A stretch of 64,000 bases of DNA, taken from Cellulomonas phragmiteti (GTDB lineage: Bacteria > Actinomycetota > Actinomycetes > Actinomycetales > Cellulomonadaceae). The translations under genes were made by a program, and so were the position numbers. The notes under the pieces were generated by a model, which did no database searches, was not told where the DNA came from, and saw only the letters and a program-made list of their open reading frames with translations. The stretch spans positions 25,067 through 89,066 of the forward strand of contig NZ_BONP01000016.1 of the NCBI RefSeq assembly GCF_016862775.1. The letters are read 5' to 3'. Below, piece after piece: positions 1-9,328 of this stretch; position 1 is the first letter of the stretch; every line of letters starts with the position of its first letter.

Positions 1-1
1 C

Positions 2-190
2 CCGGACGAGCTGCAGCGCGTCGTCCGGCGCGTGTGCGTGGTGTCCGGCGACAACAAGGTGGCGCCGCTGCTGGCGGCCCTGCACGCCGGCGTCGTCACC
101 GACCTCGTCGTCGACGAGATCACCGCCACCGCGCTCCTCGACGCCGCGACCGACCGCCCGAGCCCGCGCACCACCCCCCGCCCCCGCTGA
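2..190 (+). CDS. SorC/DeoR-type sugar-binding transcriptional regulator, C-terminal end (partial)
   Basis: Only the last 62 residues are present; the gene enters from the left edge in the frame starting at base 2. Visible are VCVVSGDNKV, then a segment reading GVVTDLVVDEITATALL. This is how the sugar-phosphate-binding domain of SorC/DeoR-family regulators ends: an effector-binding loop, then a helix with a T/V-D-E-x-T-A-x-x-LL pattern. In that family this domain binds a phosphorylated sugar and relieves repression by the N-terminal HTH. The tail is Pro/Arg-rich and probably disordered. The DNA-binding part and the regulated operon lie outside the window, so the ligand cannot be guessed. Confidence 0.6.
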   Translation, partial: PDELQRVVRRVCVVSGDNKVAPLLAALHAGVVTDLVVDEITATALLDAATDRPSPRTTPRPR

Positions 191-213
191 CCCCACCCCC
201 ACCCCCCATCCCC

Positions 214-264
214 GTGAGAGTGCGATCCAGCCCACCCCCCCTGCCGTGAGAGTGCGATCCAGCC
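214..264. repeat. two copies of a 19-bp intergenic repeat, 32-bp period
   Basis: GTGAGAGTGCGATCCAGCC occurs at 214-232 and again, identical, at 246-264, separated by a C-rich spacer. A related form, GTGACAGNGCAATCCCGCC, occurs at the far right end of the window (63934 onward). It lies between the end of the regulator gene and the -10 element of the acetyltransferase gene. Confidence 0.7.
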
Positions 265-310
265 CTCGGTCCGGCCGACCCGCCCCCGCCGCCCTGCGTA
301 GGTTGGGCCC

Positions 311-826
311 GTGAGTTCCCCCGCCGAGGTCGAGGTCGCGCCCGCCCTGCCCGCCGACGTCCGCGCGATCCACCGGCTCGTCGAGCCGTACGCGCACGAG
401 CGGATCCTGCTCGCCAAGGAGTGGGTCGGGTACTACGAGGCCGTGCAGGAGTTCCTCGTCGCCCGGCCCGTCGGCGGCGGGGACGCGGTCGGGTGCGGGG
501 CGCTGCACGTCATGTGGGAGGACCTGGCCGAGATCCGCACGCTCGCCGTCGCCCCGGAGTACCGCGGCCGGGCCGTCGGGCACCTCCTCGTCGACGCCCT
601 GATCGACCGGGCGCGCCGCCTCGGGCTGCGCCGCGTCTTCTGCCTGACGTTCGAGGTCGAGTTCTTCGCCCGGCACGGCTTCCGGGAGATCGACGGGACG
701 CCGGTGTCGACGGACGTCTACGCCGAGCTGCTGAGGTCGCACGACGACGGCGTTGCCGAGTTCCTCGACCTCGCCCGCGTCAAGCCCAACACCCTGGGCA
801 ACACCCGCATGCTCCTCGACCTCTGA
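311..826 (+). CDS. argA: L-glutamate N-acetyltransferase, single-domain ArgA (Rv2747 type)
   Basis: 171-residue GNAT enzyme expected to transfer acetyl from acetyl-CoA to L-glutamate, the first step of arginine synthesis, in the cytoplasm. It has no amino-acid-kinase domain, like the short actinobacterial ArgA of Mycobacterium tuberculosis (Rv2747). Family hallmarks are visible: YYEAVQEF near residue 41, GCGALHV near 61, EIRTLAV near 74, the acetyl-CoA loop RGRAVG at 85-90, FEVEFFARHGF, and the C-terminal AEFLDLARVKPNTLGNTRML. GTG start: a TAGGTT -10 element at 299-304 lies six bases before it and no Shine-Dalgarno is seen, so the mRNA is probably leaderless. It converges on mutY with a 15-base gap. 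No other arginine genes are near. Confidence 0.88.
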   Translation: MSSPAEVEVAPALPADVRAIHRLVEPYAHERILLAKEWVGYYEAVQEFLVARPVGGGDAVGCGALHVMWEDLAEIRTLAVAPEYRGRAVGHLLVDALIDRARRLGLRRVFCLTFEVEFFARHGFREIDGTPVSTDVYAELLRSHDDGVAEFLDLARVKPNTLGNTRMLLDL

Positions 827-841
827 CGCGGGCCCGCCGGC

Positions 842-1795
842 TCAGTGCGGCAGGTGGTACGTCACCGCCGACGGGTCCGGGTCGTCGCCCGCCGGCACCC
901 GGCGCACCACCAGGCCGTCGGCGACCAGCGCGTCCACGCACCGGGCCAGCTGCGCGGCGTCGGGCCACAGCGCGCCGACCGCGTCCTGCGGGACCGGCCC
1001 GAGCGACTCGCGCAGCAGGGCCATCACCCGCCCGCGCGCCTGACGGTCCGTGCCCGCCCAGGCCTGCGTGCGCCGCCGGTGGGCGTGCACATCCGCGGGC
1101 CGGCCCGCCGCCAGCCACCGGCAGGCGTGCGCCACCGGGCACGCCTCGCACCGCGGCGCGCGTGCCGTGCACACCAGCGCTCCCAGCTCCATCGAGGCCG
1201 CCGACCAGCGGGCCGCCGCCGCGTCGTCGTCCGGCACCCACGACGACGCGAGCCGGGTCTCGGCGGCCGTCTGCGCCGGTGCCGGCAGCGCCTCGCCGGC
1301 CGCGACCCGGGCCAGCACGCGGCGCACGTTGGTGTCGAGCACCACCGAGCGCCGCCCGAACGCGAACGCCCGCACCGCCGCCGCGGTGTAGGGACCGACG
1401 CCGGGCAGCGCCAGCAGCGCGGCCTCGTCGTCGGGCAGCTCGCCGCCGTGCCGCTCGACGACGGTGCGCGCGCACTCCTGCAGGCGCAGCGCGCGCCGCG
1501 GGTACCCGAGCCGGTCCCAGGCGCGCAGCACGTCACCGGTCGGTGCGGCGGCCAGGTCCGCGGCGGTCGGCCAGCGCTGCTGCCACGCGCGCCACGCCGG
1601 CTCCACGCGGACGACGGGCGTCTGCTGCAGCATCACCTCGCTGACCAGGACACCCCACGGCGTGCGGTCGGGTGCCCGCCACGGCAGGTCCCGGGCGTGC
1701 TGGTCGAACCACGCGACGACCGCCGCGCGCACGCCGGCCGGGTCCGGGGCGACGGGCGGTGCGGGCACGGCGTCGGCGGAGGGCGGGGCGGGCAC
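842..1795 (-). CDS. mutY: A/G-specific adenine DNA glycosylase MutY
   Basis: 317 residues. Removes adenine mispaired with 8-oxoguanine in base-excision repair. The catalytic Glu is E53 in SEVMLQQTP; the helix-hairpin-helix reads LPGVGPYTAAAV (130-141) and is followed by the catalytic Asp D154 in VVLDTN. Four Cys at 209, 216, 219 and 225 give the C-x6-C-x2-C-x5-C iron-sulfur cluster motif of the MutY/EndoIII family. The C-terminal MutT-like domain of longer MutY proteins looks short or absent, as in other actinobacterial versions. GTG start at 1795; a weak CACGAT -10-like hexamer lies five bases upstream. Convergent with argA. Confidence 0.93.
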   Translation of the reverse strand: MPAPPSADAVPAPPVAPDPAGVRAAVVAWFDQHARDLPWRAPDRTPWGVLVSEVMLQQTPVVRVEPAWRAWQQRWPTAADLAAAPTGDVLRAWDRLGYPRRALRLQECARTVVERHGGELPDDEAALLALPGVGPYTAAAVRAFAFGRRSVVLDTNVRRVLARVAAGEALPAPAQTAAETRLASSWVPDDDAAAARWSAASMELGALVCTARAPRCEACPVAHACRWLAAGRPADVHAHRRRTQAWAGTDRQARGRVMALLRESLGPVPQDAVGALWPDAAQLARCVDALVADGLVVRRVPAGDDPDPSAVTYHLPH

Positions 1796-1955
1796 GCCTC
1801 ATCGTGCCGTCGGCCCGCGCGTGCGCCAACTCGTCGTCCACGCCGGTCCGGTACGCACGTTCGGGCGGCGTGGCGCGTCGTGGGCGGCCCACCCGCCGTC
1901 GGCCTCGTACCGTGGGCGGCGCCGCACACCCGACCACGCCCGCCGGAGGCCCCGC

Positions 1956-2591
1956 ATGAACGACCGGACGCCCTCGCCGGGCCGTGGACCCCGGCCGGCC
2001 CGCCCGGCCCCGGCGCCACGTCCGCCGGCGCGCGTGTTCTGGATCCGCCGGCTCGTCGTCCTCGGCCTGCCGCTGCTGCTGGTCGTGGCGCTCGCGGTCT
2101 GGTGGGCCGGCAGCGGGGGCGACGCCGAGGCAGGCCCGGACGTCACGACCACGGAGCCCGCCCCCGACCCGTCACCGACGTCGGGCGCCGAGCCCGGCGT
2201 CGCCGACTGCGCTCCCGAGGCGATCGCGCTGGCCGTCGCGCCGGGAGCCGAGGCCTTCCCCGCCGGCGTCGACCCCACGTTCGAGGTGACGGTGACGAAC
2301 TCGGGGACCGAGCCGTGCCTGGTCGACGTGGGCGACGCACACCGGGAGGTCGTCATCACCTCCGGCGACGACCGCGTCTGGTCGAGCCTGGACTGCGCCC
2401 CCGCGGACGCCCCGGCGCGCACGCTGCTGCTGGTGGGCGGGCAGTCCGACGCCACGCAGCTCGGGTGGGCGCGGCTGCGGTCGGCACCGGGCTGCGGCGG
2501 GGGCCTGCCCGAGCCCGGGGACGGGACGTACTCGGTGACCGTGGCGGTCGCCGGGGCGACCTCGTCCCCGGCGGTGTTCGGCCTGGGCTGA
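1956..2591 (+). CDS. membrane-anchored hypothetical protein with extracytoplasmic domain
   Basis: 211 residues, family not recognised. A Pro/Arg-rich cytoplasmic N-terminus (1-32) precedes one membrane helix (about 33-51, LVVLGLPLLLVVALAVWWAG), then an acidic Thr/Pro-rich linker and a domain of about 130 residues that should lie outside. That domain has beta-rich phrases (FEVTVTNSGTEPCLVDVG, YSVTVAVAG) suggesting an Ig-like sandwich, and three or more Cys that could form disulfides. ATG start chosen because GGAGG at 1945-1949 is well placed and a TACCGT -10 element lies at 1908-1913. Convergent with disA. Confidence 0.8.
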   Translation: MNDRTPSPGRGPRPARPAPAPRPPARVFWIRRLVVLGLPLLLVVALAVWWAGSGGDAEAGPDVTTTEPAPDPSPTSGAEPGVADCAPEAIALAVAPGAEAFPAGVDPTFEVTVTNSGTEPCLVDVGDAHREVVITSGDDRVWSSLDCAPADAPARTLLLVGGQSDATQLGWARLRSAPGCGGGLPEPGDGTYSVTVAVAGATSSPAVFGLG

Positions 2592-2606
2592 GCGAGCGGC
2601 TCAGCC
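2586..2606. terminator. hairpin between convergent genes
   Basis: Perfect 8-bp stem GGCTGAGC / GCTCAGCC with a 5-base GAGCG loop. It overlaps the stop codon of the upstream gene and lies just before the stop of disA on the other strand. It could end transcription from both sides. There is no T-tract, as is usual in high-GC actinobacteria. Confidence 0.5.
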
Positions 2607-2620
2607 GGTGGGCGGCACCG

Positions 2621-3697
2621 TCAGACGTACCGCTCGAGGATGCTCGACTCGGCGAGGCGCGACAGGCCCTCGCGCACCGAGCGGGCGCGCTGCTCGCCGA
2701 CCCCGTCGACCGTCATGAGGTCGTCGATCGTCGCGGCCAGCAGCTTCTGCAGACCACCGAAGTGCTCGACGAGGCGGTCCACCACCGGACCGGGCAGCCG
2801 CGGCACCTTCGACAGCAGGCGGTACCCGCGCGGCCCGACCGCGGCGTCGAGCGCCTCCCCGCAGCCGGGCAGCCCGAGCACCCGGGCGATGTGGGCGATG
2901 TCGAGCAGCTCCGTGGAGTCCAGCTCGCCCAGCGCGTCCGGGACGGCCTCGGCCGTCCGGCGCGACGTGTCCACGTAGTCCCGGATCACGAGCTCCCGCT
3001 CGGTGCCCACGCCGCCGACGAGCTCGTCGAGCTGCAGCGTCAGCAGCCGCCCGTCGGTGCCGAGCTCGACGACGTAGCCCGCGATCTCGTCGGAGATGCG
3101 GCGCACCATCTCCAGGCGCTGCACGACGGCGGACACGTCGCGGACCGTCACCAGGTCCTCGATCTCGAGGGCCGACAGCGTGCCGCTGACCTCGTCGAGG
3201 CGCGCCTTGTAGCGCTCGAGCGTCGCGAGCGCCTGGTTGGCGCGGGACAGGATGGTCGTGGAGTCCTCGAGCACGTACCGCTGCGCCCCGACGTACAGGG
3301 CGACGATCCGCATGGACGCGGACACCGAGATCACCGGCAGGCCGGTCTGCCGGGCCACGCGCTCGGCGGTGCGGTGCCGGGTCCCGGACTCGCTCGTCGG
3401 GATCGAGGAGTCGGGCAGCAGCTGCACCGCCGCCCGGACGATGCGGTCACGGACGGGGTCGATGACCACGGCACCGTCCATCTTCGCCAGCTCGCGCAAT
3501 CGGGTCGCCGAGAACTCGACGTCGAGGACGAACCCTCCGGAGCACAGCGACTCGACCGTCGCGTCCATCCCGAGCACGATCAGTGCCCCGGTGCGGCCGC
3601 GCAGGATGCGCTCGAGACCGTCGCGCAGCTCGGATCCGGGCGCGACGGCGGCGAGCGTCGACCTCAGCAGGTCGTCATGGTGGTGCGGATGCGGCAC
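2621..3697 (-). CDS. disA: DNA integrity scanning diadenylate cyclase DisA
   Basis: 358 residues, the usual family length. Makes cyclic di-AMP from two ATP and, in the family, scans DNA as an octamer, pausing at branched structures. The DAC domain holds the DGA motif (74-76) and the RHRT motif (107-110). A helical linker follows, then a C-terminal helix-hairpin-helix region ([14 protein letters not shown]). GTG start chosen because TACGAT (complement of 3704-3709) lies six bases before it, giving a probable leaderless promoter, and because the protein then begins at the family's normal position. radA lies directly upstream on the same strand with a 44-base gap, the classical radA-disA pairing. 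Two possible c-di-AMP-relevant wall hydrolases (M15) occur elsewhere in the window, but no ydaO-type riboswitch was seen. Confidence 0.95.
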   Translation of the reverse strand: MPHPHHHDDLLRSTLAAVAPGSELRDGLERILRGRTGALIVLGMDATVESLCSGGFVLDVEFSATRLRELAKMDGAVVIDPVRDRIVRAAVQLLPDSSIPTSESGTRHRTAERVARQTGLPVISVSASMRIVALYVGAQRYVLEDSTTILSRANQALATLERYKARLDEVSGTLSALEIEDLVTVRDVSAVVQRLEMVRRISDEIAGYVVELGTDGRLLTLQLDELVGGVGTERELVIRDYVDTSRRTAEAVPDALGELDSTELLDIAHIARVLGLPGCGEALDAAVGPRGYRLLSKVPRLPGPVVDRLVEHFGGLQKLLAATIDDLMTVDGVGEQRARSVREGLSRLAESSILERYV

Positions 3698-3741
3698 GGA
3701 CGAATCGTATCGGTGGCGTGACGAGTTGTCCGGGGTGCGAC

Positions 3742-5163
3742 TCACCCGGGTCCGGACGGGGCGAGCCCGGCCAGGACAGCGGCCGCGAGATCGGGTGCCT
3801 CGACCACGCGCAGCCCGTCCGGCACGGTCACCTCGGCGAGGGTGCCCGACGGGACGACCGCGCGGGTGCAGCCCAGGCGCGCGGCCTCGGCGAGCCGGCG
3901 GCCGACGCCGGGGACGGTGCGGATCTCCCCGGCCAGCCCGACCTCGCCGACCGCCACCAGGCCGGCGTGAACGGCGACGTTCTCCCGGCCGCTGACCGCG
4001 GCCAGCGCGAGCGCCAGGTCGGCCGCGGGCTCGACGACCCGGGCACCGCCCACCGTCGAGACGTAGACGTCCTGGTCGGCGAGGCGGGCTCCGAGCCGGC
4101 GCTGCAGCACGGCGAGGACCATCGCCAGCCGGCTCCCGTCGACGCCGCTGGTCGTGCGCCGCGGGTTGGGCACCACGCTCGGCGCGACCAGCGCCTGGAC
4201 CTCGGCGGCGAGCGGCCGGCGGCCCTCGAGGGTGACCGTCAGGCACGTGCCGGGGACGTCCGTGACGAGGCGCGACGTGAACAGTCCCGAGGGGTCGGCC
4301 AGCCCGACGATCCCGTGCTCGGACAGGTCGAAGCACCCGACCTCGTCCGTCGGGCCGTACCGGTTCTTGGTGGCTCGCAGCATCCGCAGGCGGGAGTGCC
4401 GCTCGCCCTCGAACTGGCACACGACGTCCACCAGGTGCTCGAGCGTGCGCGGTCCGGCGACCGACCCGTCCTTGGTGACGTGGCCCACCAGCACGACGGG
4501 CAGCGCCCGGGACTTCGCCGCGGCGATCAGGGCCGCCGTGACCTCGCGCACCTGGGAGACGCCGCCCGGGGTGCCCTCCACCTGGGCGGACGTGAACGTC
4601 TGCACCGAGTCGAGCACCAGCAGGTCGGGGTCCACGCTCTCGACGTGCCCGAGCACGGTGCCCAGGTCCGTCTCGGCGGCGAGCAGCAGCGACGGCGCGA
4701 GCGCGTGGATGCGTCCGGCGCGCAGCCGGACCTGGGCGGCCGACTCCTCGCCGGTGACGTACAGGACGCGCCGACCGGTGCGGGCGGCGCGCGCCGCCAC
4801 GTCGAGCAGCAGGGTCGACTTGCCCACGCCCGGCTCGCCCGCGAGCAGCACGACGGCACCGGGGACCAGGCCGCCGCCCAGCACGCGGTCGAGCTCCTCG
4901 ACGCCCGTCGGCCGGGCCGCGGCGGCCTCGACGTCGATCTCCTCGATGGGCCGGGCGGGGTTGCGGGTGGGCGCGACCGCGACGGTCCGTGGCCCGCCGG
5001 AGCCGGGGCCGGCGTCCTCGACGACCGACCCCCACTCCTGGCACTCGCCGCACCGGCCGACCCACTTGGTCGCGGTCCACCCGCACGCGGTGCAGCGGAA
5101 CCCGGGGCGCTCGGTGGCGCGGTCGCCCCCGGCGCGGGCGCGGCGTGTCGTCGTCTGGCTCAC
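3742..5163 (-). CDS. radA: DNA repair protein RadA (Sms)
   Basis: 473 residues. RecA-like hexameric helicase that promotes branch migration in recombination. In order: C4 zinc finger (C24, C27, C38, C41), Walker [10 protein letters not shown] at 109-117, the RadA-specific KNRYG motif (most homologues have KNRFG), and a C-terminal Lon-protease-like domain with no protease role. The GTG start gives the zinc finger its normal position. TACCGT (complement of 5171-5176) lies seven bases upstream with no Shine-Dalgarno, so a leaderless start fits. Upstream partner of disA. Divergent from the anchored protein at 5303. Confidence 0.95.
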   Translation of the reverse strand: MSQTTTRRARAGGDRATERPGFRCTACGWTATKWVGRCGECQEWGSVVEDAGPGSGGPRTVAVAPTRNPARPIEEIDVEAAAARPTGVEELDRVLGGGLVPGAVVLLAGEPGVGKSTLLLDVAARAARTGRRVLYVTGEESAAQVRLRAGRIHALAPSLLLAAETDLGTVLGHVESVDPDLLVLDSVQTFTSAQVEGTPGGVSQVREVTAALIAAAKSRALPVVLVGHVTKDGSVAGPRTLEHLVDVVCQFEGERHSRLRMLRATKNRYGPTDEVGCFDLSEHGIVGLADPSGLFTSRLVTDVPGTCLTVTLEGRRPLAAEVQALVAPSVVPNPRRTTSGVDGSRLAMVLAVLQRRLGARLADQDVYVSTVGGARVVEPAADLALALAAVSGRENVAVHAGLVAVGEVGLAGEIRTVPGVGRRLAEAARLGCTRAVVPSGTLAEVTVPDGLRVVEAPDLAAAVLAGLAPSGPG

Positions 5164-5302
5164 GTCCGGCACGGTACGGGGCGCCACCGACAACCCGTCC
5201 GCGCCACCCGGGACGCGCCGTGACCTGCGCGGGCCCGGCGCTCGGTAGGCTGCGCGGTGGCCCGGCAGCCGCCGGCCCAGCGACACGAGGGGGATGCCCG
5301 CC

Positions 5303-6181
5303 ATGAGCCACACGGGACGACCTGGCGAGCCCGAGCCGCGGCCCGGTGCCACGGGCCCGGCGCACCGACCCGCCGCGACGCCGCAGGGGGCGCCCGCGCC
5401 CGCCGCGAGCGGGTGGTCGGGCTGGGGCACGACCGACCCCGCCGGCGCCGGTGCGGCACCGGACCCCGCTGCGGGCGGTCCCGACGGGCCCCGCGGCCCC
5501 GGTGGTGACGGCCCCGGTGGTGACGGCCCCGACGGCACCGCGCGCGAGGGCCGGCCGGCGTGGCTGCTGCCCGTGGCGATCGGCGTCGGCGTGCTCGTGG
5601 TCGTCGGTGTCGTCGTCGGCGTGCTGGCCACCCGCGGCGGCAGCGACGGGGACGCGCCCGCGCCGGCGGCCTCGACCGTCCTGGTGCCGCCGCCCACGCC
5701 CGGCGTCGAGCCGGCGACCCGCACCGCCACCAGCGCGTTCGCGTCGGTGCTGCCGACCACCGTGCTGCAGTACGCCCTGGAGTCGTCCCAGGACGACGCC
5801 GAGTGGGTCGCCGCCGGCGCGCTCGAGGCGTACACCGAGACGTTCACCGACGGCGACGGTGGCACCCTCACCGTGCGCGCCGCGCAGCTCGAGACGGCGC
5901 AGGAGGCGACGGCCCTGCTCGAGCGGCTCACGGCGGCGCTGCCCCCGACGGCCCCCGACACCGGCGCCCCCACCTCGACGGCGTCCGCCGAGGACGACGC
6001 GGCCGACCAGCTGCCGAGCACGGGAGACGTCATGGTCGCCGGTGCGGCGGTCGGCACGTTCACGGTGGTCGACGCCGGCGACGGCACGGGCATCGCGGTG
6101 TGGCAGAACGGCACGGCGGTCTTCCAGCTGACCGCCCCGCTGGACGACGTGGTCGACGCCTACGCCGCGTACGGTCTCTAG
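5303..6181 (+). CDS. anchored hypothetical protein with Pro/Gly-rich N-terminus
   Basis: 292 residues, family not recognised. About 90 residues of low-complexity Pro/Gly/Ala sequence precede a single membrane helix ([20 protein letters not shown]) and an extracytoplasmic domain of about 170 residues ending in [10 protein letters not shown]. An in-frame ATG three codons upstream (5294) touches the purine-rich GAGGGGG and is too close to it; the ATG at 5303 has proper spacing. A TAGGCT -10 element at 5246-5251 would give a leader of about 45 bases. It ends four bases from the stop of the convergent sensor kinase gene. Confidence 0.8.
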   Translation: MSHTGRPGEPEPRPGATGPAHRPAATPQGAPAPAASGWSGWGTTDPAGAGAAPDPAAGGPDGPRGPGGDGPGGDGPDGTAREGRPAWLLPVAIGVGVLVVVGVVVGVLATRGGSDGDAPAPAASTVLVPPPTPGVEPATRTATSAFASVLPTTVLQYALESSQDDAEWVAAGALEAYTETFTDGDGGTLTVRAAQLETAQEATALLERLTAALPPTAPDTGAPTSTASAEDDAADQLPSTGDVMVAGAAVGTFTVVDAGDGTGIAVWQNGTAVFQLTAPLDDVVDAYAAYGL

Positions 6182-6185
6182 CCCG

Positions 6186-7724
6186 TCAGGGCGGCGCCGC
6201 CGGGACCCGCGCGACGAACTGCGTGCGGCCCGGCGCGCTCGTGCACGTGAGCGTGCCGCCGTGCGCCGTCACGACGGCGTGCGCGATCGCGAGGCCGAGC
6301 CCCGTCGACCCGGCGGCCCGGTTGCGGGACGCGTCGCCGCGCGTGAAGCGCTGGAAGAGGCGGTCCCGCAGCTCCGGCGGCACGCCCGGCCCGTCGTCGG
6401 CCACGGTGAGGACGACGTCGGGACCGTCACGGCGGACCCCGACCGTCACGCGCGTGCCCGGCGGGGTGTGCCGCCGCGCGTTCGACGTGAGGTTGGCGAG
6501 CACCTGGCGCAGCCGGTGGTCGTCGCCCAGGACCGTCAGGTCGTCGTCCGGCTCCCCGCCGTCCGCGCCGTCGCCCGGCAGGTCCAGGCGCCAGTCGTGG
6601 TCCGGCCCCGCGGCGTGCGCGTCGGCGACGGCGTCCACGGCGAGCGCGGCCACGTCCACCGGCTCACGGTCGAGCGGGCGGCCCGCGTCCAGCCGGGCGA
6701 GCAGCAGCAGGTCGTCGACGAGCGCGGTCATCCGCACCGACTCGGCCTCGACGCGCGCCAGGGCGGCCAGCGCGTCGGGGGGCAGCTCGTCGGGGGAGCG
6801 GCGCACCAGCTCGGTGTAGCCGCGGATCGACGCGAGCGGGGTGCGCAGCTCGTGGCTCGCGTCGGCGACGAACCTGCGCACCTGGGACTCCGACTCGTGC
6901 CGCTGCGCGAGGGCCTGTTCGACGTGCCCCAGCATCCGGTTGAGCGCCGCGCCCACCTGCCCGACCTCGGTGCCCGGGTCGGTGTCGCGCTCGTCCACGC
7001 GGGCCGTGATCGCGACCTCGCCGTGGCCCAGGGGCTGCTCCGCGACGCGTGCCGCCGTCGCGGCCACCCGGGTGAGGGGCCGCAGCTCGTGGCGTACCAG
7101 CAGCGAGCCGCCGACGGCCGCGACGAGCAGGGCGCCGACCGCCGCGAGGACCTCGATGACGACGTACTGCTCGACGGTCGCGTCGACCGCTGCCGTGGGC
7201 AGGGCGTTGACGACGAGGTCGTCGCCCTCGGTGACGAGCGCCACGGCGCGGTAGGTGCCGAGCCCGTCGAGGTCGACGGAGTGCACGGCGCCGTCCGCCG
7301 GGACGTCCTGCAGGGCGGCGACCTGCGCGGCGGACAGGTCGACGAACGACGCGTCGGCGTCGATGTACTGCGCGCGGGTCGCGCCGTCGGTGCGCACGAG
7401 GCTCACGGTGCCGACGTCCTGCCCCGGCACGCCGAGCGGCGGCGGCCGGTCGCCGCGCGGCGCGAGGTCCGGCCGGCCCGCGGGCGCCGTGTCGTCGCCG
7501 CCCGACCGCGCGCCCTGCGTCGCCCGGACGGCGCGCTCGGCGGCCGCGACCGCGCGCGCGTCGACCTGCGCGACCAGCGAGTCCCGCAGCGCGAGCGTCG
7601 AGACCGTGCCCATGGCCAGGCCGACGAGCAGGACCAGCCCCAGCACCACGGCCACCAGGCGGCGGCGCAACGACCACCGGGCGCGCCGGGCGCCGGGCGC
7701 CGCGCCGACGGGTGCCGCCGCCAC
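6186..7724 (-). CDS. sensor histidine kinase (HAMP, HisKA, HATPase)
   Basis: 512 residues. Membrane helix 22-45, an extracytoplasmic sensor region of about 140 residues without a recognised domain, second helix 187-210, then HAMP, a dimerisation/phosphoacceptor domain with H291 in SHELRTP, and a HATPase domain (N box [10 protein letters not shown] boxes DDGPGVP and GLGLAI). Gene order and domain type match the TrcS/PrrB-like class of actinobacterial kinases. GTG start at 7724, only two bases after the stop of the response regulator gene upstream, so the pair is co-transcribed and probably translationally coupled. Signal unknown. Confidence 0.92.
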   Translation of the reverse strand: MAAAPVGAAPGARRARWSLRRRLVAVVLGLVLLVGLAMGTVSTLALRDSLVAQVDARAVAAAERAVRATQGARSGGDDTAPAGRPDLAPRGDRPPPLGVPGQDVGTVSLVRTDGATRAQYIDADASFVDLSAAQVAALQDVPADGAVHSVDLDGLGTYRAVALVTEGDDLVVNALPTAAVDATVEQYVVIEVLAAVGALLVAAVGGSLLVRHELRPLTRVAATAARVAEQPLGHGEVAITARVDERDTDPGTEVGQVGAALNRMLGHVEQALAQRHESESQVRRFVADASHELRTPLASIRGYTELVRRSPDELPPDALAALARVEAESVRMTALVDDLLLLARLDAGRPLDREPVDVAALAVDAVADAHAAGPDHDWRLDLPGDGADGGEPDDDLTVLGDDHRLRQVLANLTSNARRHTPPGTRVTVGVRRDGPDVVLTVADDGPGVPPELRDRLFQRFTRGDASRNRAAGSTGLGLAIAHAVVTAHGGTLTCTSAPGRTQFVARVPAAPP

Positions 7725-7726
7725 CG

Positions 7727-8479
7727 TCAGGCGGCCGGGCGCAGCACGTACCCCACGCCGCGCAGCGTGTGCAGCATCGGGTCGCGGCCCTTGTCGATCT
7801 TGCGGCGCAGGTAGGACACGTACAGCTCGACGATGTTGGCCTGACCCCCGAAGTCGTACTGCCACACGCGGTCGAGGATCTGCGCCTTGCTCAGGACGCG
7901 GCGCGGGTTGCGCATGAAGTAGCGCAGCAGCTCGAACTCGGTGGCCGTCAGCCGGATCGCGTCCTCGCCGCGCCACACCTCGTGGCTGTCCTCGTCCATC
8001 CGCAGGTCGCCCACGACGAGCACCGAGTCGTCGCGGTGCCCCACCGCGCCCGCGCGGCGCAGCAGGCCGCGCAGCCGCGCGACGACCTCCTCGAGGCTGA
8101 AGGGCTTGGTGACGTAGTCGTCGCCACCGGCGGTCAGGCCGGCGACGCGGTCCTCGACCGCGTCACGGGCCGTGAGGAACAGGACGGGCACCTGCGGGTG
8201 GGTCTGCCGGATGCGCCGCAGCACCTCCAACCCGGACAGGTCCGGCAGCATGACGTCGAGCAGGATGACGTCCGGGTCGAGGGTCCGGGCGTGCGCGATC
8301 GCGGCCTGGCCGGTCAGCGCGTGCTGGACCTGCCACCCCTCGTAGCGCAGCGCGGTGCACAGCAGCTCGCCGAGGTTCGCCTCGTCGTCGACGACGAGGG
8401 CGCGGACGGGGCTGCCGTCGGCGCGGGTGAGGGCGTCGGGGCGGCGCGACGTGGGGCGGGCGGGTGCGGTCGTCGTCAT
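7727..8479 (-). CDS. OmpR/PhoB-family response regulator
   Basis: 250 residues. Receiver domain with acidic pair D31-D32, phosphoacceptor D75 in LLDVMLPD, and a conserved Lys in TKPF. It is followed by a winged-helix output domain (LTATEFELLRYFMRNPRRVLSK, then VELYVSYLRRKID) that binds DNA. It should be phosphorylated by the kinase encoded two bases downstream. ATG start; CAGCCT on the coding strand six bases before it resembles a leaderless -10 with a mismatch in the first base. Target genes are unknown; the neighbouring TetR gene is not obviously linked. Confidence 0.94.
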   Translation of the reverse strand: MTTTAPARPTSRRPDALTRADGSPVRALVVDDEANLGELLCTALRYEGWQVQHALTGQAAIAHARTLDPDVILLDVMLPDLSGLEVLRRIRQTHPQVPVLFLTARDAVEDRVAGLTAGGDDYVTKPFSLEEVVARLRGLLRRAGAVGHRDDSVLVVGDLRMDEDSHEVWRGEDAIRLTATEFELLRYFMRNPRRVLSKAQILDRVWQYDFGGQANIVELYVSYLRRKIDKGRDPMLHTLRGVGYVLRPAA

Positions 8480-8548
8480 GCGACCAGGCTGCCGACCGGT
8501 GCTGTGGTGCGGCTGGAGCGTTCCTGTGAGTTGTCTGAGCGGGGAGGC

Positions 8549-9202
8549 TCAGGCGTCGACGTCACCGACGGGGCGCGGCGCCTGCGGGCCGGCGAGCGTC
8601 GCCGCGAGGACCGCCTCGATCGCGAACGCCGTGGCGTCCGGCAGGTCGACCGCGTCGGGCTCCAGCAGCCACTGCACCTGCAGCCCGTCCATGACGCCGA
8701 TGACGGCCTGCGCCGCCCGCAGCGCGGCGTCGCGCGGCACGTGCGGCCCCATCTCCTGCACCGCGTCGGCGACCTCGCCGCGCAGCACCTCGAAGCGCCG
8801 GGTCACCCACTCTCGTGCCGGGTGGCCCTGCGTGACGGACTCGCCCACGAGCACCGTGTAGCCCTGGACGATCCCCGGGCGCTGCGCGTTGGCGCGCACG
8901 GTGCGCACCAGGTGGCGGAAGAGCTCCAGCCCCCCGGGGATGTGCTGCCCCTCGAGGTCGCGCACGCCGTCGTCGTCGCGCTGCTGCAGCACCGCGACGA
9001 GCAGCTGCTCCTTGGAGCCGAAGTGGTGCAGCACCCCGGCGTGCGTGATGCCGACCTGCTCGGCGACGTCCGCGAGGGACCCGGTCCGGTAGCCCTTGGC
9101 CGCGAACGTCCGGGCCGCGGCACGCACGATCTCCTCGCGACGCGCCTGCGTGCCCGCGCGCGGCCGCGGCACCCGCGCCGGTGGGGTCGCCGGATCGTCC
9201 AT
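8549..9202 (-). CDS. TetR-family transcriptional regulator
   Basis: 217 residues. N-terminal HTH at about 18-65 with the family pattern RREEIVRAAARTFAAKGY, LADVAEQVGITHAGVLHHFGSKEQLLVAVL. The C-terminal ligand domain is all-helical and not assignable to a ligand. ATG start at 9202; TACAGT (complement of 9210-9215) lies seven bases upstream, a good leaderless promoter. It is divergent from the PAP2 phosphatase gene at 9329, which it might control; no clear palindrome was found in the 126-base gap. Confidence 0.9.
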   Translation of the reverse strand: MDDPATPPARVPRPRAGTQARREEIVRAAARTFAAKGYRTGSLADVAEQVGITHAGVLHHFGSKEQLLVAVLQQRDDDGVRDLEGQHIPGGLELFRHLVRTVRANAQRPGIVQGYTVLVGESVTQGHPAREWVTRRFEVLRGEVADAVQEMGPHVPRDAALRAAQAVIGVMDGLQVQWLLEPDAVDLPDATAFAIEAVLAATLAGPQAPRPVGDVDA

Positions 9203-9328
9203 GGCCCGAACTGTAGGCCGCGGGGGCCCGCGCCGCCGGTCGGTCCACGGTCGCCGCGCCGTCCTGACGTGGGTACGGACGCCCGCGGGCGCACCGCACC
9301 ACGCCCGTGGTGCCCTACCGTGTCACCC

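Noticed and set aside
34..249. Open frame of 71 codons at the left edge
   Set aside because: Arg/Pro-only composition; out of frame with the regulator end, which has family motifs.
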